From Cordylochernes scorpioides (Eukaryota > Arthropoda > Arachnida > Pseudoscorpiones > Chernetidae), in contig CP092870.1 in assembly GCA_030710605.1 (NCBI GenBank), forward strand, positions 50,375,061 to 50,439,060: DNA of 64,000 bases. Direction: 5' to 3'. Below are positions 21,229 through 30,727 of the stretch, in pieces; positions within the stretch are counted from its first letter, which is position 1, and every line of letters begins with the position of its first letter. The notes beneath the pieces were generated by a model. That model had not been told where the DNA came from. It saw only the letters and a program-made list of their open reading frames with translations, and ran no database searches. The translations under genes and the position numbers were made by a program.

Positions 21229-21784
21229 TGCTTACCCCCAGTACACGTGGTACAGGCCATTGTAATCATGGTGGGTACTTAGCAACTGCTTTTACTGTAA
21301 GTACACCACATGTGTACATATGTGAAAAGCAGTTCGACTTTGCACTTACAAATATTATTTCTAGTACACGTGGTACAGGCCATGGTAATCATGGTGGGTA
21401 GAAGTTGTCGACTGCTTTTACTGTAAGTACACCACATGTCTACATATGTGAAAAGCAGTTCGACTTTGCACTTACAAATATTATTTCTAGTACATGTGGT
21501 ACAGGCCATGGTAATCATGGTGAGTAGAAGTAGGCGACTACTTTTACTGTAAGTTCATCACATGTGTACATATGTAAAATGCAGTTCAATTTTTGCACTT
21601 ACAAAATGTGCCAGAGCTTGTTTGGTTACTTGCACTCCCTGGTGGGGTTGGACTTTTGCAAGAATCAGGTGCCATTGGAGCATTTTTTTTTTCATTAGAA
21701 AAAAAAAGTGCCCAATGTGGGAATCGAACTCGGGTCATAGAGGTTGAAAACCAATGGTTTAGACCATCTTTCCACCAACTCCCT
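21229..21784 (-). repeat. tRNA-derived SINE with triplicated 3' end (copy 4)
   Basis: Head at 21784-21715 with B-box-like GAGTTCGATTCC and A-box-like TGGTGGAAAGATGG on the minus strand. The 3' part (CACATATGTG palindrome, ACCATGATTACCATGG) occurs three times in tandem at a spacing of about 122 bp (near 21237, 21358 and 21482). Confidence 0.88.
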
Positions 21785-21826
21785 TAGAAAATTGTTGGTT
21801 CTTTAGTTTCATCATTTCCATATGGA

Positions 21827-22078
21827 GATGGTGGAAGGATGGTCTAAACCGTTGGTTTTTGACCGCTATGACCCGGGATTGAATCCCGCATTAGGCACTT
21901 TTTTCTAATTGAAAAAATGCTCCAATGGCCCCTGATTCTTGTAAAAGTCCAACCCCACCAGCGAGTGCAAGTAACCAAACTCAGCCACATTTTTAAGTGC
22001 AAAATCAAACTGCTTTTCACATATGTAGATATGTGGTGTACTTACAGTAAAAGCAGTTGCCTACTTCTACCCCACTAT
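21827..22078 (+). repeat. tRNA-derived SINE (copy 5)
   Basis: Plus-strand copy facing copy 4 head to head. tRNA-like head GATGGTGGAAGGATGGTCTA with GGGATTGAATCCC B-box region, then AAGTCCAACCCCACCAGCG, ending in the palindromic tail near 22075. Confidence 0.85.
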
Positions 22079-22081
22079 AGG

Positions 22082-22245
22082 TACATCTACATATGTGAAG
22101 AGCAGTTTGACATTTGCCTCTTTTAGAACTGGCAAGGTTTCTTGCACTTACTGGTAGGGCTGGCCAGGGGCACCATTTAGTTTTTATACCAATGTGGGAT
22201 CCAATCCCTGGTTGCTTAAAACCGACGGTTTATGCCAATCCTGAT
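22082..22245 (-). repeat. tRNA-derived SINE, diverged fragment (copy 6)
   Basis: Minus-strand diverged copy: ACATATGTGAAGAGCAG, CTTGCACTTACTGGTAGGGC and AATGTGGGATCCAATCCC are recognisable. Tail missing. Confidence 0.6.
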
Positions 22246-22313
22246 GTCACTGGTGTGAATGTCAAAAAAGCTCTTGTTTTATTTTGGCCCATAATTAAGA
22301 TCATTGCCATTTT

Positions 22314-22765
22314 TAAAAAGACAAAGGTTGCCTCTCCCGACAAAATAGACGTCAAAGCTAGATGCCATCTATTGACCACAAACTACTGACCTCAAGCACC
22401 TGCTTTGACGTCTATTTTGATCGGAGAGGTGTCCTCTGTCTTTTTAGATAAATATCCTCCCGACAAATTTCCATCTATATTTTAGCCATAGATTTGGCCC
22501 AGCCACTTTGCTAGCTAAACACCTCTTTGGGCAGATTGTCAAGATTCCATTAGATCCCGTGTGGATCTCGTAGAATAACGTCTGCACTTGACTGACGAAG
22601 GCCATTAGCCCGAAACCATGGTCTCTAGGTGGACGCTTTTCAGTTTGCCAAAGCTGGTGTTGTGGCTTTGTCACCGACCCGAGGCCGCTAGTTGCGACGA
22701 CGGTCAATAGATGGCGTCTAGTTTTGACGTCTATTTTGACGGTAGAGGCGACTTTTGTCTTTTTA
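22314..22765. mobile_element. Inverted-repeat element with internal hammerhead
   Basis: A 452-bp element with TIRs of about 65 bp: TAAAAAGACAAAGG...CCTCTCCCGACAAAATAGAC...CCATCTATTGACC on the left, its complement on the right. The left part also folds on itself as a 99-bp hairpin (22331-22429). TTTTTAGAT(A/C)AATATCCTCC occurs after both the hairpin and the right TIR, implying partial duplication. No coding sequence. It ends 65 bp before FBXO3 exon D. Confidence 0.8.
22585..22631 (+). ncRNA. Type I hammerhead ribozyme
   Basis: Plus strand: CUGACGA (22592-22598), stem II GGC/GCC around CAUUA, GAAA (22612-22615), stem III ACC-AU-GGU, C, with stem I CAC..GA/UC..GUG carrying a small internal loop. 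Same family as 13891-13934 but with weaker stems. Confidence 0.75.
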
Positions 22766-22830
22766 GATCAATATCCTCCTGGCAAAATCAGCATTTTTAC
22801 TCGACATATATTTGAATATATTGTGTGCAG

Positions 22831-22912
22831 GCTGTTTGGCAATGTCGCCGCCTTCCAAGACATCACAAACACTGAAGTCTTCCTGGGGTCCAAGATGGTC
22901 TTCAAGCCCTAT
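22831..22912 (+). CDS. FBXO3: FBXO3-like gene, exon D
   Basis: With one base completing the Gly codon split by exon C, it encodes LFGNVAAFQDITNTEVFLG then SKMVFKPY. The G-L-x-G-x-x-x pattern matches the segment after the GQ motif in FBXO3 (GLLGSM...). The acceptor is TTGTGTGCAG|GC and the donor CCCTAT|GTAAGT, phase 0. The following intron is 21.8 kb and contains most of the tandem DNA of the window. Confidence 0.85.
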
Positions 22913-22969
22913 GTAAGTTACGTGTGAAGTAGGTGTTAATATAAGGTACAATTTGGATCATAGATTAGA

Positions 22970-23705
22970 AATAATACAGTAGATCCACAGTGAGAGGACA
23001 CTCCCGCTAGAGGACACCTCTCTACAAAGGACAGTTTTCATCACCAATACAGTAGAACAACCTCCATGAGAGGATACTCCCGCTAGAGAACACCTCTCTA
23101 TAAAGGACAGTTTTCATCACCAATACAGTAGAACAACCTCCATGAGAGGATACTCCCGCTAGAGGACACCTCTCTATAAAGGACAGTTTTCATCACCAAT
23201 ACAGTAGAACAACCTCCATGAGAGGACACTCACGCTAGAGAACACCTCTCTATAAAGGACAGTTTTCATCACCAATACAGTAGAACAACCTCCATGAGAG
23301 GACACCTCTCTATAAAGGACAGTTTTCATCACCAATACAGTAGAACAACCTCCATGAGAGGACACTCACGCTAGAGAACACCTCTCTATAAAGGACAGTT
23401 TTCATCACCAATACAGTAGAACAAACTCCATGAGAGGACACTCACGCTAGAGAACACCTCTCTATAAAGGACAGTTTTCATCACCAATACAGTAAAACAA
23501 CCTCCATGAGAAGACACTCCCACTAGAGAATACCTCTCTACAAAGGACAGTTTTAATCACCAATACAGTAGAACAACCTCCATGAGAGGACACTCCCGCT
23601 AAAGTACACCTCTCTACAAAAGACAGTTTTCATTCGCAAAATTACCATTTTTACTATTTAGCAACTCTCCAGTAAAAGAACACCTCTCTCTAAAGGACAC
23701 TTTAC
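22970..23705. repeat. Minisatellite (MITE left end) with right-end start
   Basis: About eight 75-bp units (CAGTAGAACAACCTCCATGA ... GGACAGTTTTCATCACC), some lacking the CCGCTAGAG segment, followed at 23630 by the MITE centre and AACTCTCCAGTAAAAGAACA. It begins 58 bp after exon D. Confidence 0.92.
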
Positions 23706-24180
23706 TTTCTACAGCAATATCAAGTCTAAAAAAATAGTTGGTGACTTTTCGGTAAAGGCGTTGATCCTGAAATGTCACATCCTTTTTATTTATTTGGTCT
23801 TACGGCTCCAAAGTAACTTTACTAGGTACCACTCAAAAAGAACAACCTAGTTTATGATAATTACAACAATGAATAATATATGAAGGTTATTCACATATTA
23901 AACAAAATGTTAACGCAGGATACCATCCTGGTTTATGACTTTCGGGAATCGAAGGTCTTACCCACCGACTTGTTTTTTTATTTTTTTGGTCTTATTAGCC
24001 TTGTGTTTCTGTTCTATAATCCAAATTGTAGCTTATCAACATTCAGGGATATTCCAACATGCTTGCTGTTTGAATGGTTCTAAAAATTTGGAATTGTCGA
24101 GGTCAACAAATCTGTTTCTAAAATTACAAATATTCTCTCACAGTGAGTTTCTTTTTATTAAAAAACGCTAGCTTTCGGGC
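23706..24180. other. No recognised gene
   Basis: AT-rich mixture containing degraded PLE-end phrases (GACTTTTCGGTAAAGGCG, TATAATCCAAATTGTAGC). No intact frame or RNA gene seen. Confidence 0.55.
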
Positions 24181-24480
24181 TTAATAAAAAAAAAAAATAT
24201 CAACTTTATCCTACCAGAAATATTTATAATGATATTTTCTAACTATCATGTACAATTTATATCTAGCTTTTAACTACTTTTTAAATTTAAAAATGAAGCA
24301 TATTGTTGCGGAATATCTTCAAATGTATTTATAGTTCTTTTCCCATATTCTTGTGATACCCATCCCTCTAAAAATAATCTTTCCTTTCTAAATTTTATAT
24401 TCCTGTGAGATATCTCAATATCATTCCAATTTGGCCTATGTCCTGAATATAATGCATGTTACCCAATGTTCCCGTTGAAG
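24181..24480 (-). pseudogene. PLE GIY-YIG C-terminal fragment
   Basis: Reverse complement of about 30220-30450: shared ATAATGCATGTT, CATTCCAATTTGGCCTATGT and AATATCTTCAAATGTATT segments. The frame is broken. A direct repeat, CACAGTGAGTTTCTTTTTAT at 24137 and its inverse at 24520, flanks it. Confidence 0.65.
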
Positions 24481-24552
24481 AGCGATTATCGCTTGAAAGC
24501 ATTTTTTTAATAAAAAGAAACTCACTGTGAGAGAATATTTGTAATTTTAAAA

Positions 24553-24659
24553 ATCTGTTTCTGCTATAATATACTCTTTCAACCAAATTTCTTCATAGCT
24601 TGGAAATAAGCTGATATCACAATGGGCAAGGTCAGGCAAATATGGAGGGTACAATATAT
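24553..24659 (-). pseudogene. Mariner transposase C-terminal fragment
   Basis: The minus strand reads ILYPPYLPDLAHCDISLFPS, the mariner HPPYSPDLAPxD signature with the third catalytic Asp, followed by YEEIWLKEYI. The Gypsy element at 24660-29828 is inserted immediately upstream; matching mariner-like sequence resumes beyond it at 29829. Confidence 0.72.
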
Positions 24660-24852
24660 TGTCATGGTAAGAATCACAAGCAACAGGCGAAGATAAATCG
24701 AACAATAATCGTTTATTGCTGCCAACGAGCAGACTGCCCAAATCAAAGAATACACGAATATATATACCAATCATTAATTCAATATATGCAAAACAAACAC
24801 AAACAAAATCTAAAACTTAATTATGTAAAACAATACAACAAATAACGCTACA
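24660..24852 (-). repeat. Gypsy 3' LTR, 193 bp
   Basis: Identical in length to the other LTR and differing from it at three positions by my reading (about 98.4% identity). On the minus strand it runs TGTAGCG...TGACA. A purine tract (GAGAGGAGGGCA, minus strand) sits beside it at about 24855-24866 as the second-strand primer. ATAT at 24656-24659 is the target duplication. Confidence 0.92.
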
Positions 24853-24887
24853 ATGCCCTCCTCTCCAAAAGGACAGCGTCCTCGCTG

Positions 24888-25616
24888 TCAGACGGCAGGC
24901 TCATCCTCGGGTAGGTCCAGTTGTTCGTCCGGGTCACGGTAGTTCTTCATTCTCACTACGTGCACAATTTCCTTTGGCTTACGACGGCGGTTAGTAGTGT
25001 CTAGACTTTCGACTTCGTATGTCACCTCCGAAATGCGTCTTGTCACCCTATAAGGGCCGAAATATTGTTTTATTAATTTTTCGGATATCCCTATTTTCCG
25101 AACGGGTATAAATATCCATACTTTATCGCCTGGCTGATAGCTCACCCCTCGATGTTTGGCGTCGTAGAGTCGTTTATTGCCCTCTTGGGCTCTCAGTGTA
25201 TGTAGCCGAGCCAATTGTCGCGTCTTCTCTGCTCGGGTCACTATCTCTCGATTATAGTCCTCTTGATCTTCATCTTTTAAAAGAGGAAACAATGTATCTA
25301 ACGTAGTTTCAGCTTCTCGTCCATGGATGAGGCTGAATGGGGTGAATCCGGTGGTGTCCTGCTTCGCCGTATTGTAAGCAAACGTGATGAACGGAAGAAT
25401 AACGTCCCATTCCTTTTGTTTGACGTCCACATGCATTGACATCATGTCGGCCAGGGTTTTATTAAGTCTCTCAGTGAGACCATTCGTCTGAGGATGGTAC
25501 GCCGTGGTAAATCTCTGAGCCGAGGAGCAAAGTCCTGTCAGCTCGGATATTAGTTTAGACTGAAAAACCCTACCCCGGTCAGTAATTATTTCTTGTGGTG
25601 CTCCATGTTTAAGCAC
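24888..25616 (-). CDS. Gypsy integrase C-terminal part
   Basis: Contains HGAPQEIITDRGRVF (second catalytic Asp) and TAYHPQTNGLTERLNKTL (catalytic Glu), then a chromodomain-less C-terminal region with YQPGDKVWIFIP and GPYRVTRRISEVTYEV. It is separated from the upstream pol frame only by a single in-frame TAG (25620-25622) after VAKFVL, so it is the end of the same polyprotein rather than a separate gene. Confidence 0.9.
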   Translation of the reverse strand: MLKHGAPQEIITDRGRVFQSKLISELTGLCSSAQRFTTAYHPQTNGLTERLNKTLADMMSMHVDVKQKEWDVILPFITFAYNTAKQDTTGFTPFSLIHGREAETTLDTLFPLLKDEDQEDYNREIVTRAEKTRQLARLHTLRAQEGNKRLYDAKHRGVSYQPGDKVWIFIPVRKIGISEKLIKQYFGPYRVTRRISEVTYEVESLDTTNRRRKPKEIVHVVRMKNYRDPDEQLDLPEDEPAV

Positions 25617-25622
25617 TACGTC

Positions 25623-27821
25623 CTACAGGACGAACTTGGCCACTTGCTGAGCGTCTGCCGATGGTAAGGCTCGGGTGATAGCGTATCGCGTCAGATAGTC
25701 TGTGCAAACTATTATCCATTTATTTCCTGAATGGGATATTGGGAATCTTCCGAGGAGATCAATTCCGACTCTTTGGAACGGAACAGAGGTGGGTGGTATC
25801 AGTTGCAGCAACCCGGGCGGTCGCAAGGGAGCATGTTTACGACGCTGGCACTCCCTACAGTGACCGACATATTTTCTTATGCTCCTCAGAAGACCTGGCC
25901 AAAAATACTTCCTCCTAATTCTATCGTGGGTTTTAGCCAACCCTAAATGACCAGCAGTTGAATTATCGTGGAGACTTCTGAGGACGTCAGGGCGCAAATG
26001 CCTGGGGATCACCAATAGCCACGGTTGCCCCACTGGGTCGAAATTCCGCTTGTAAAGAGCTCCATTGATTATTTTGAAGTGGTTTTGATCGTTCTTCAAA
26101 CATTCCTCCGATATTCTCACAATTACCAGAGATTTCCGTTGTTCCGTGACGATATCAGTTAAAGCAGCTAATGTTGGTATGTCATCTTCGGATTCCCCTG
26201 GGTTATTCGCTTCGATTGGATTGCGTGAGAGACAATCGGCATCTTGATGTTTTCTACCGTTTTTATATACCACGTTCACATTGTACTCCTGAAGTCTTAA
26301 GGCCCACCTGGCCAGTCTTCCCGACGGGTCCTTCAGGCCCGAAAGCCAACAGAGCGAGTGATGATCCGTCACAATTGTAAACGAGCGCCCAAATAGGTAT
26401 GGATGGAACTTGCCGATCGCCCAAATCACGACAAGACACTCCCGCTCCGTTGTTGAATAATTTTTTTCAGCTGTTGACAGCATTCTTGATGCATATCCAA
26501 TCGGTTTTTCACTTCCTCCCTGGACCTGGACCAAAACCGCACCAATTCCAAACCCACTGGCGTTAGTGTGCAGTTCGGTCGCATATTTTTCGTCAAAGTG
26601 GGCCAAAACGGGTTCCGACGTGAGTGCCAGCTTCAAGGATTCAAAGGCCTGCCGTTGATCTGGTCCCCATTCGAATCTGGTGTCCTTTCTCAACAACCTG
26701 TGTAGTGGTTCAGCTTTTTGAGCAAAATTCTTAATGAAACGACGATAATATGAGCACATTCCAATGAAACTTCTTACATCAGTGAGGGATTTGGGAGTAG
26801 GGAATTTGGACATAGCATCAACTTTATCCGGGTCGGGGTGCACGCCCTCTCCATCCACCAGATGCCCAAAAATGCTTAGTCGTTTTGTTCCGAACAAGCA
26901 CTTGTCTAGATTTAACACAAGTCCAGCCTTTGAGAGACACCTGAGAACTAATTCGAGGCGTCGAACATGTTCGTCAAAGGTGGGTGAAAACACAATAATA
27001 TCGTCCAGATAGCAAAGACACATTGACCACTTCAACCCCCTCAGCAAGGTATCCATTATTCTTTCAAATGTCGCTGGGGCGTTACACAACCCGAAAGGCA
27101 TAACTTTGAACTCGTACAATCCGTCGGGTGTAATGAAGGCGGTCTTCTCGCGATCTGCCTCATCCACCTCAATCTGCCAGTAACCAGAACGGAGGTCCAT
27201 GGAAGAATAATAACTCGCCCCTCTTAAGCAATCGAGTGTATCGTCAATCCTTGGTAGTGGATATACATCCTTTTTTGTGATTTTATTCAGGTGTCTGTAA
27301 TCAACACAGAAACGCCAACTACCATTTTTCTTTTTCACCAATACCACAGGAGAGGACCAAGGACTTTCGGAAAGCTGAACTATACCTCCTTTCAACATTT
27401 TGTCGACCTCATTCTGAATGGTTTGACGTTCGACCTGCGACACTCGATATGGACGGTGTTTAATCGGGGGATGGTCCTCTGTATTTATCTTGTGCTTGGC
27501 TGTGCTCGTCAGATTAGACGGAAACTTATTAAATTCAAACAAGCCGCTGAAACTCCCAAGTATCGAACATATCCTGGTCCTTTCAAGCATGGATAGATCA
27601 GGGCTTATCATCGAGGCAATGTTTGGAGAGTTTTCTTGTCCAAGAATCCCCTGCCGATTGGTGTCCGAAGCATCACCGATGACTGCCAGGTGACCCTCTT
27701 CCAGTACTTGTATCTCTCCAATACACATTCCTTTGGGGACAGTTCGATCACATGTGCCGATGTTGGTTATCCAAATTCTCCCTTTTCCATGCTGGACAGC
27801 GAAGATCGAGGCGGGAACCAT
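25623..27821 (-). CDS. Gypsy pol: reverse transcriptase, RNase H, integrase N-part
   Basis: RT motifs include VLVKKKNGSWRFCVDYR, MDLRSGYWQIEV, MPFGLCNAPATFERIMD and LCYLDDIIVFS (intact YLDD). RNase H follows with LHTNASGFGIGAVL, where the first catalytic Asp is replaced by Asn, then TTERECLVVIWAI and VTDHHSLCWL. The integrase has H2C2 (AGHLGLAKTHDRIR..YFWPG..HCRECQ) and the first catalytic Asp in VGIDLLGRFP. It acts in the particle to make and insert the cDNA. The frame is entered by a frameshift near 27815 from the protease frame and leaves at a premature TAG. Confidence 0.93.
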   Translation of the reverse strand: MVPASIFAVQHGKGRIWITNIGTCDRTVPKGMCIGEIQVLEEGHLAVIGDASDTNRQGILGQENSPNIASMISPDLSMLERTRICSILGSFSGLFEFNKFPSNLTSTAKHKINTEDHPPIKHRPYRVSQVERQTIQNEVDKMLKGGIVQLSESPWSSPVVLVKKKNGSWRFCVDYRHLNKITKKDVYPLPRIDDTLDCLRGASYYSSMDLRSGYWQIEVDEADREKTAFITPDGLYEFKVMPFGLCNAPATFERIMDTLLRGLKWSMCLCYLDDIIVFSPTFDEHVRRLELVLRCLSKAGLVLNLDKCLFGTKRLSIFGHLVDGEGVHPDPDKVDAMSKFPTPKSLTDVRSFIGMCSYYRRFIKNFAQKAEPLHRLLRKDTRFEWGPDQRQAFESLKLALTSEPVLAHFDEKYATELHTNASGFGIGAVLVQVQGGSEKPIGYASRMLSTAEKNYSTTERECLVVIWAIGKFHPYLFGRSFTIVTDHHSLCWLSGLKDPSGRLARWALRLQEYNVNVVYKNGRKHQDADCLSRNPIEANNPGESEDDIPTLAALTDIVTEQRKSLVIVRISEECLKNDQNHFKIINGALYKRNFDPVGQPWLLVIPRHLRPDVLRSLHDNSTAGHLGLAKTHDRIRRKYFWPGLLRSIRKYVGHCRECQRRKHAPLRPPGLLQLIPPTSVPFQRVGIDLLGRFPISHSGNKWIIVCTDYLTRYAITRALPSADAQQVAKFVL

Positions 27822-28347
27822 CAGATCCTAGAAAGAGGATTATCGAAGGCTCCATTACGACATCACTCACACCGAGTATAGCTTCGCTGATTACGTTTAT
27901 CTGCTTGGTCGATCCAGCGGGGATTATAAAGCTATCGTCGGCGGCCACAGTTTGGAATATGCTCGAAGAATCCTCTGGTAGTTCTGCTTTTTCTAACAGA
28001 ATCTCGGCGCCACCACAATCGATTATAGCCCTTGACGCCTCCAGGAAGTCCCACCCGAGAATAATGTCGTGGCTACAACTTGGTAAAACGACGAATTGAA
28101 ACGGCTGTACCAATCCGTTTATTTCTAAATGTAAAGTACATCGGCCCCTGGAAACGATATATTTCCCGTCGGCAACTCTAAGTGTCATGCCAGCGTCACT
28201 GAACATAGTCTTTTTGTGTTGTTGTCTAAAGTGGTCCGAAATAACCGAAAATGAAGCGCCGCTGTCGACAAGGGCAGGAAAAGTTTTATCGTCAATAGTA
28301 ACGTCAACTATATTTTGTGATAGTTTAGCGGAGGATTTATAATCTCC
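27748..28347 (-). CDS. Gypsy aspartic protease
   Basis: Open minus-strand frame with the active-site motif LVDSGASFSVIS near 28270 and the ILG-type motif HDIILGWDFLEA near 28040. It begins just after the gag stop in a different frame and overlaps the RT frame by a shift near 27815. Retropepsins of this family process the Gag-Pol polyprotein. Start codon unclear because Pol is normally made as a fusion. Confidence 0.85.
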   Translation of the reverse strand, partial: GDYKSSAKLSQNIVDVTIDDKTFPALVDSGASFSVISDHFRQQHKKTMFSDAGMTLRVADGKYIVSRGRCTLHLEINGLVQPFQFVVLPSCSHDIILGWDFLEASRAIIDCGGAEILLEKAELPEDSSSIFQTVAADDSFIIPAGSTKQINVISEAILGVSDVVMEPSIILFLGSDGSRLDLRCPAWKRENLDNQHRHM

Positions 28348-28356
28348 TCAGCGACC

Positions 28357-29479
28357 TTACCTCCAGCGAAGGGCGCTTGCTCTAGTTTTCCTCACGATAA
28401 GGTGATTGGCCAGATCGTCGGCTTGGCGATATCGAGGGGCGACGTTCAGCTGGGGATCGGCCATGACCTGGATAGGGCGACGGGCTTCGATAACTTGCGC
28501 GGCCTGGGGTTTCATTGCTATTATAGATCGTTTGCGAGCCGTTCTGGACAGGGTGGTATCTCCCCGGTGGCTGTCGATCCACCATCCCTCTCCGCTCTCG
28601 GCAGTACCTGGCGACTGACCCGGTCGTCCACATTGGAAACAAACGGGAATATTATCCACCATCCTCCATTCGTCAGTCTTTCTTCGGGCAGTTGTCAGCC
28701 TTGTAGGATTTTGCTGCTGGTAATACGAGGGTAGTTTCGCCGGTCCTTCAAATTGGCAGCATTGTTCTCGGTAGTATGGACCCTGCTCCGCAATTGGGGC
28801 AGATTTCTTTCAACCTCTTCATGAATAATTTTCTTCAGGGAGTTCACCTCTGGCATTATAGACTCAGAATGTAGGGCACTTTTAATTTCTTCTCTCACGA
28901 TTCGTCGAATCAGATCTTCCAGAGACGAGGAGTTTGGTTGCTCTATACTTGCGACGTTAGGGAGTCGCTCAAACCTTTTGGGCGTCGCTGCTTGCAAGCC
29001 TCTACTTTTTGGCACCAATCGACAAAGGCTTCAACAGTATCAATTTCCTTTATCAAGATGACCTGATAGACATCTTCTACCACACCTTTCATTAGATGTG
29101 CCACTTTCTCTTCTTTAGTCATATCGGGATTCACTTGCCTACACAAGCTCAGAACGTCTTGGATATAGGATTCACAGGATTCTGTACTCTTCTGAGCTTG
29201 ATTCTGAAGGTTGTCCTTAGCGCGTCTGAGAAGGACACCACTATTGTCGAATGTCCAGCTAAACATCTCCTTAAGCATATCCCACGAATCTATTCCTTCT
29301 TCGTTGTTATCATACCATTGGCCAGCGGTCCCTTCCAAAAAGAACGATGCGTTCGCCAATTTCATTGTGGTATCCCAGCAGTTAGATTTCGCAATATGTT
29401 CGTAATCCTTCATCCATTTGCCACAATCCTCCGTTCCATTGCCGCTAAACACAGTTGGTCTCTTGTCAAATGTTTGCAA
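28357..29479 (-). pseudogene. Gypsy gag, frameshifted
   Basis: The capsid-like part at 29479-28943 includes FLEGTAGQWYDN and KEEKVAHLMKGV, typical of retrotransposon gag. Frame changes near 28960 and near 28610 lead through a coiled, basic segment to a zinc knuckle (CFQCG then VARYC, split between two frames near 28610-28640). An additional N-terminal frame runs 29634-29410. At least two frameshifts make it non-functional. Confidence 0.8.
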
Positions 29480-29635
29480 GTATTAACACCCGTGTTAACT
29501 CCAGCCGACATTGATATTTTTCTGATTGGACTATTCTTTTCGTCGATATCAAAACGTGGCTCTAGGCCTTCTAGGTGATGGCTTCTTCTGACAGAGGTAT
29601 CCGTGATGGTATCGGTACCCAGCTTCTCCACCACT

Positions 29636-29828
29636 TGTCACGGTAAGAATCACATGCAACAGGCGAAGATAAATCGAACAATAATCGTTTATTGCTGCCA
29701 ACGAGCAGACTGCCCAAATCAAAGAATACACAAATATATATACCAATCATTAATTCAATATATGCAAAACAAACACAAACAAAATCTAAAACTTAATTAT
29801 GTAAAACAATACAACAAATAACGCTACA
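29636..29828 (-). repeat. Gypsy 5' LTR, 193 bp
   Basis: On the minus strand this is the promoter LTR, TGTAGCG...GTGACA. It is followed by AG and TGGTGGAGAAGCTGGG, the likely tRNA primer site. ATAT at 29829-29832 is the second copy of the target duplication. Confidence 0.92.
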
Positions 29829-29935
29829 ATATAACACAATTTATTTCAGATTGACTTGGACAATTCTGGATTATGTTATTGTGCATTGCCATCGGGCAAA
29901 AGCACTCTTTATCTTTATTGTAAAGATAGAGGCTG
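29829..29935 (-). pseudogene. Mariner transposase fragment, other side of the Gypsy insertion
   Basis: Continues the transposase frame of 24553-24659 once the Gypsy element and one ATAT copy are set aside; it would cover the region just before the PPYLPDL motif. It is too short and diverged to recognise alone. Confidence 0.5.
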
Positions 29936-29999
29936 TCTGGCCGGCATTCCTATTTCTATGAAAAATAGACACTTCGGCCTGTTAGAGTTTTTTATTTTA

Positions 30000-30036
30000 C
30001 CAACGTTTCGACAAAAATCTTTTGTCTTCGTCAGGA
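30000..30036 (-). ncRNA. Hammerhead ribozyme motif, left PLE end
   Basis: Minus strand: CUGACGA, extra A, stem II GACAAAA/UUUUUGUC, GAAA, palindromic ACGU and U. The core is intact. Stem I is weaker than in the right-end copy. Confidence 0.72.
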
Positions 30037-30089
30037 GAAATAAATAAAAATAAAGCATTTGGCAAGGCGTTAAAAATTGTTCTGAGGTT

Positions 30090-30405
30090 GAGTTTATGGG
30101 ATTAAATGCACAGAATTTGACATTTATGTAGGAGAAACCGGCCGTAATTTAGAGACCAGAATTAAGGAACACCAACAGGGTTTATTGGGGAGAAGGGCGT
30201 TAAGCAAAATTGGGGAACATGCATTATATTCAGGACATAGGCCAGATTGGAATGGTATTGAGATATTTCATAGGAATATAAAATTTAAAAAGGAAAGATT
30301 ATTTTTAGAGGAATGGGTATCACAAGAATTTGGGAAAAGAACTATTAATACTTTTGAAGATATTCCGCAACAATACACTTCATTTTTAAATTTAAAAAGT
30401 AGTTA
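30090..30405 (+). pseudogene. PLE GIY-YIG endonuclease domain
   Basis: After an in-frame stop or shift at DIYV (near 30120-30135), GETGRNLETRIKEHQQG is the GIY-YIG helix with its catalytic Arg. ALSKIGEHALYSGHRPDWNG and FLEEWVSQEFGKRTINTFED follow, ending at a natural TAA after NLKSS. In PLEs this nuclease nicks target DNA. The reverse transcriptase is missing. Confidence 0.82.
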
Positions 30406-30675
30406 ATAAGCTAGATATAAATTGTACATGATAGTTAGAAATATATAAAATGATGTATTCTTTGTGATTATTATCATTATATCACTTTATTTATTTATTT
30501 TTATTATAATTTTATTATTATTATATATTTTTATTTCCAAGATCATAGTCTTTGACGAGTTTAATATTTGTTTTTGACTCGTGCTTTAGATGTCGTACTA
30601 AATTCGAAAAATCATGTGAGAACGCCCTTGCAACCTCAGAACAATTTATAACGCCTTGCCAAATGCTTTATTTTT

Positions 30676-30727
30676 ATTTACTTCTCCTGACGAAGACAAA
30701 AGATTTTTGTCGAAACGTTGAGTAAAT
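30676..30727 (+). ncRNA. Hammerhead ribozyme motif, right PLE end
   Basis: Plus strand: stem I AUUUA...CUC pairing with GAG-UAAAU across a CUU bulge, CUGACGA, extra A, stem II GACAAAA-GAU-UUUUGUC, GAAA, ACGU, U. The core is complete and all of stem II pairs. Stem III lacks a loop, so cleavage would need a dimer. Confidence 0.8.

Larger units (their letters stand above)
24660..29828 (-). mobile_element. Ty3/Gypsy LTR retrotransposon, full length, recently inserted
   Basis: The element is 5169 bp with two 193-bp LTRs (24660-24852, 29636-29828) and a 4-bp ATAT duplication. Order on the minus strand: LTR, TGG-starting primer site at about 29617-29634, gag, protease, RT, RNase H, integrase, purine tract, LTR. 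LTRs are nearly identical, yet the coding region has frameshifts in gag and at the protease/RT junction, one stop in integrase and a changed RNase H residue. It lies in an FBXO3 intron, antisense to the gene. Confidence 0.93.

Noticed and set aside
21593-21787. Functional tRNA gene at the SINE heads
   Set aside because: A- and B-box-like motifs are present, but the heads are diverged, repeated and joined to a SINE body; no good cloverleaf was seen.
24474-24510. Hammerhead at TTGAAGAGCGATTATCGCTT
   Set aside because: A stem II-like hairpin is present, but the core lacks the initial CU and the GAAA junction is displaced.
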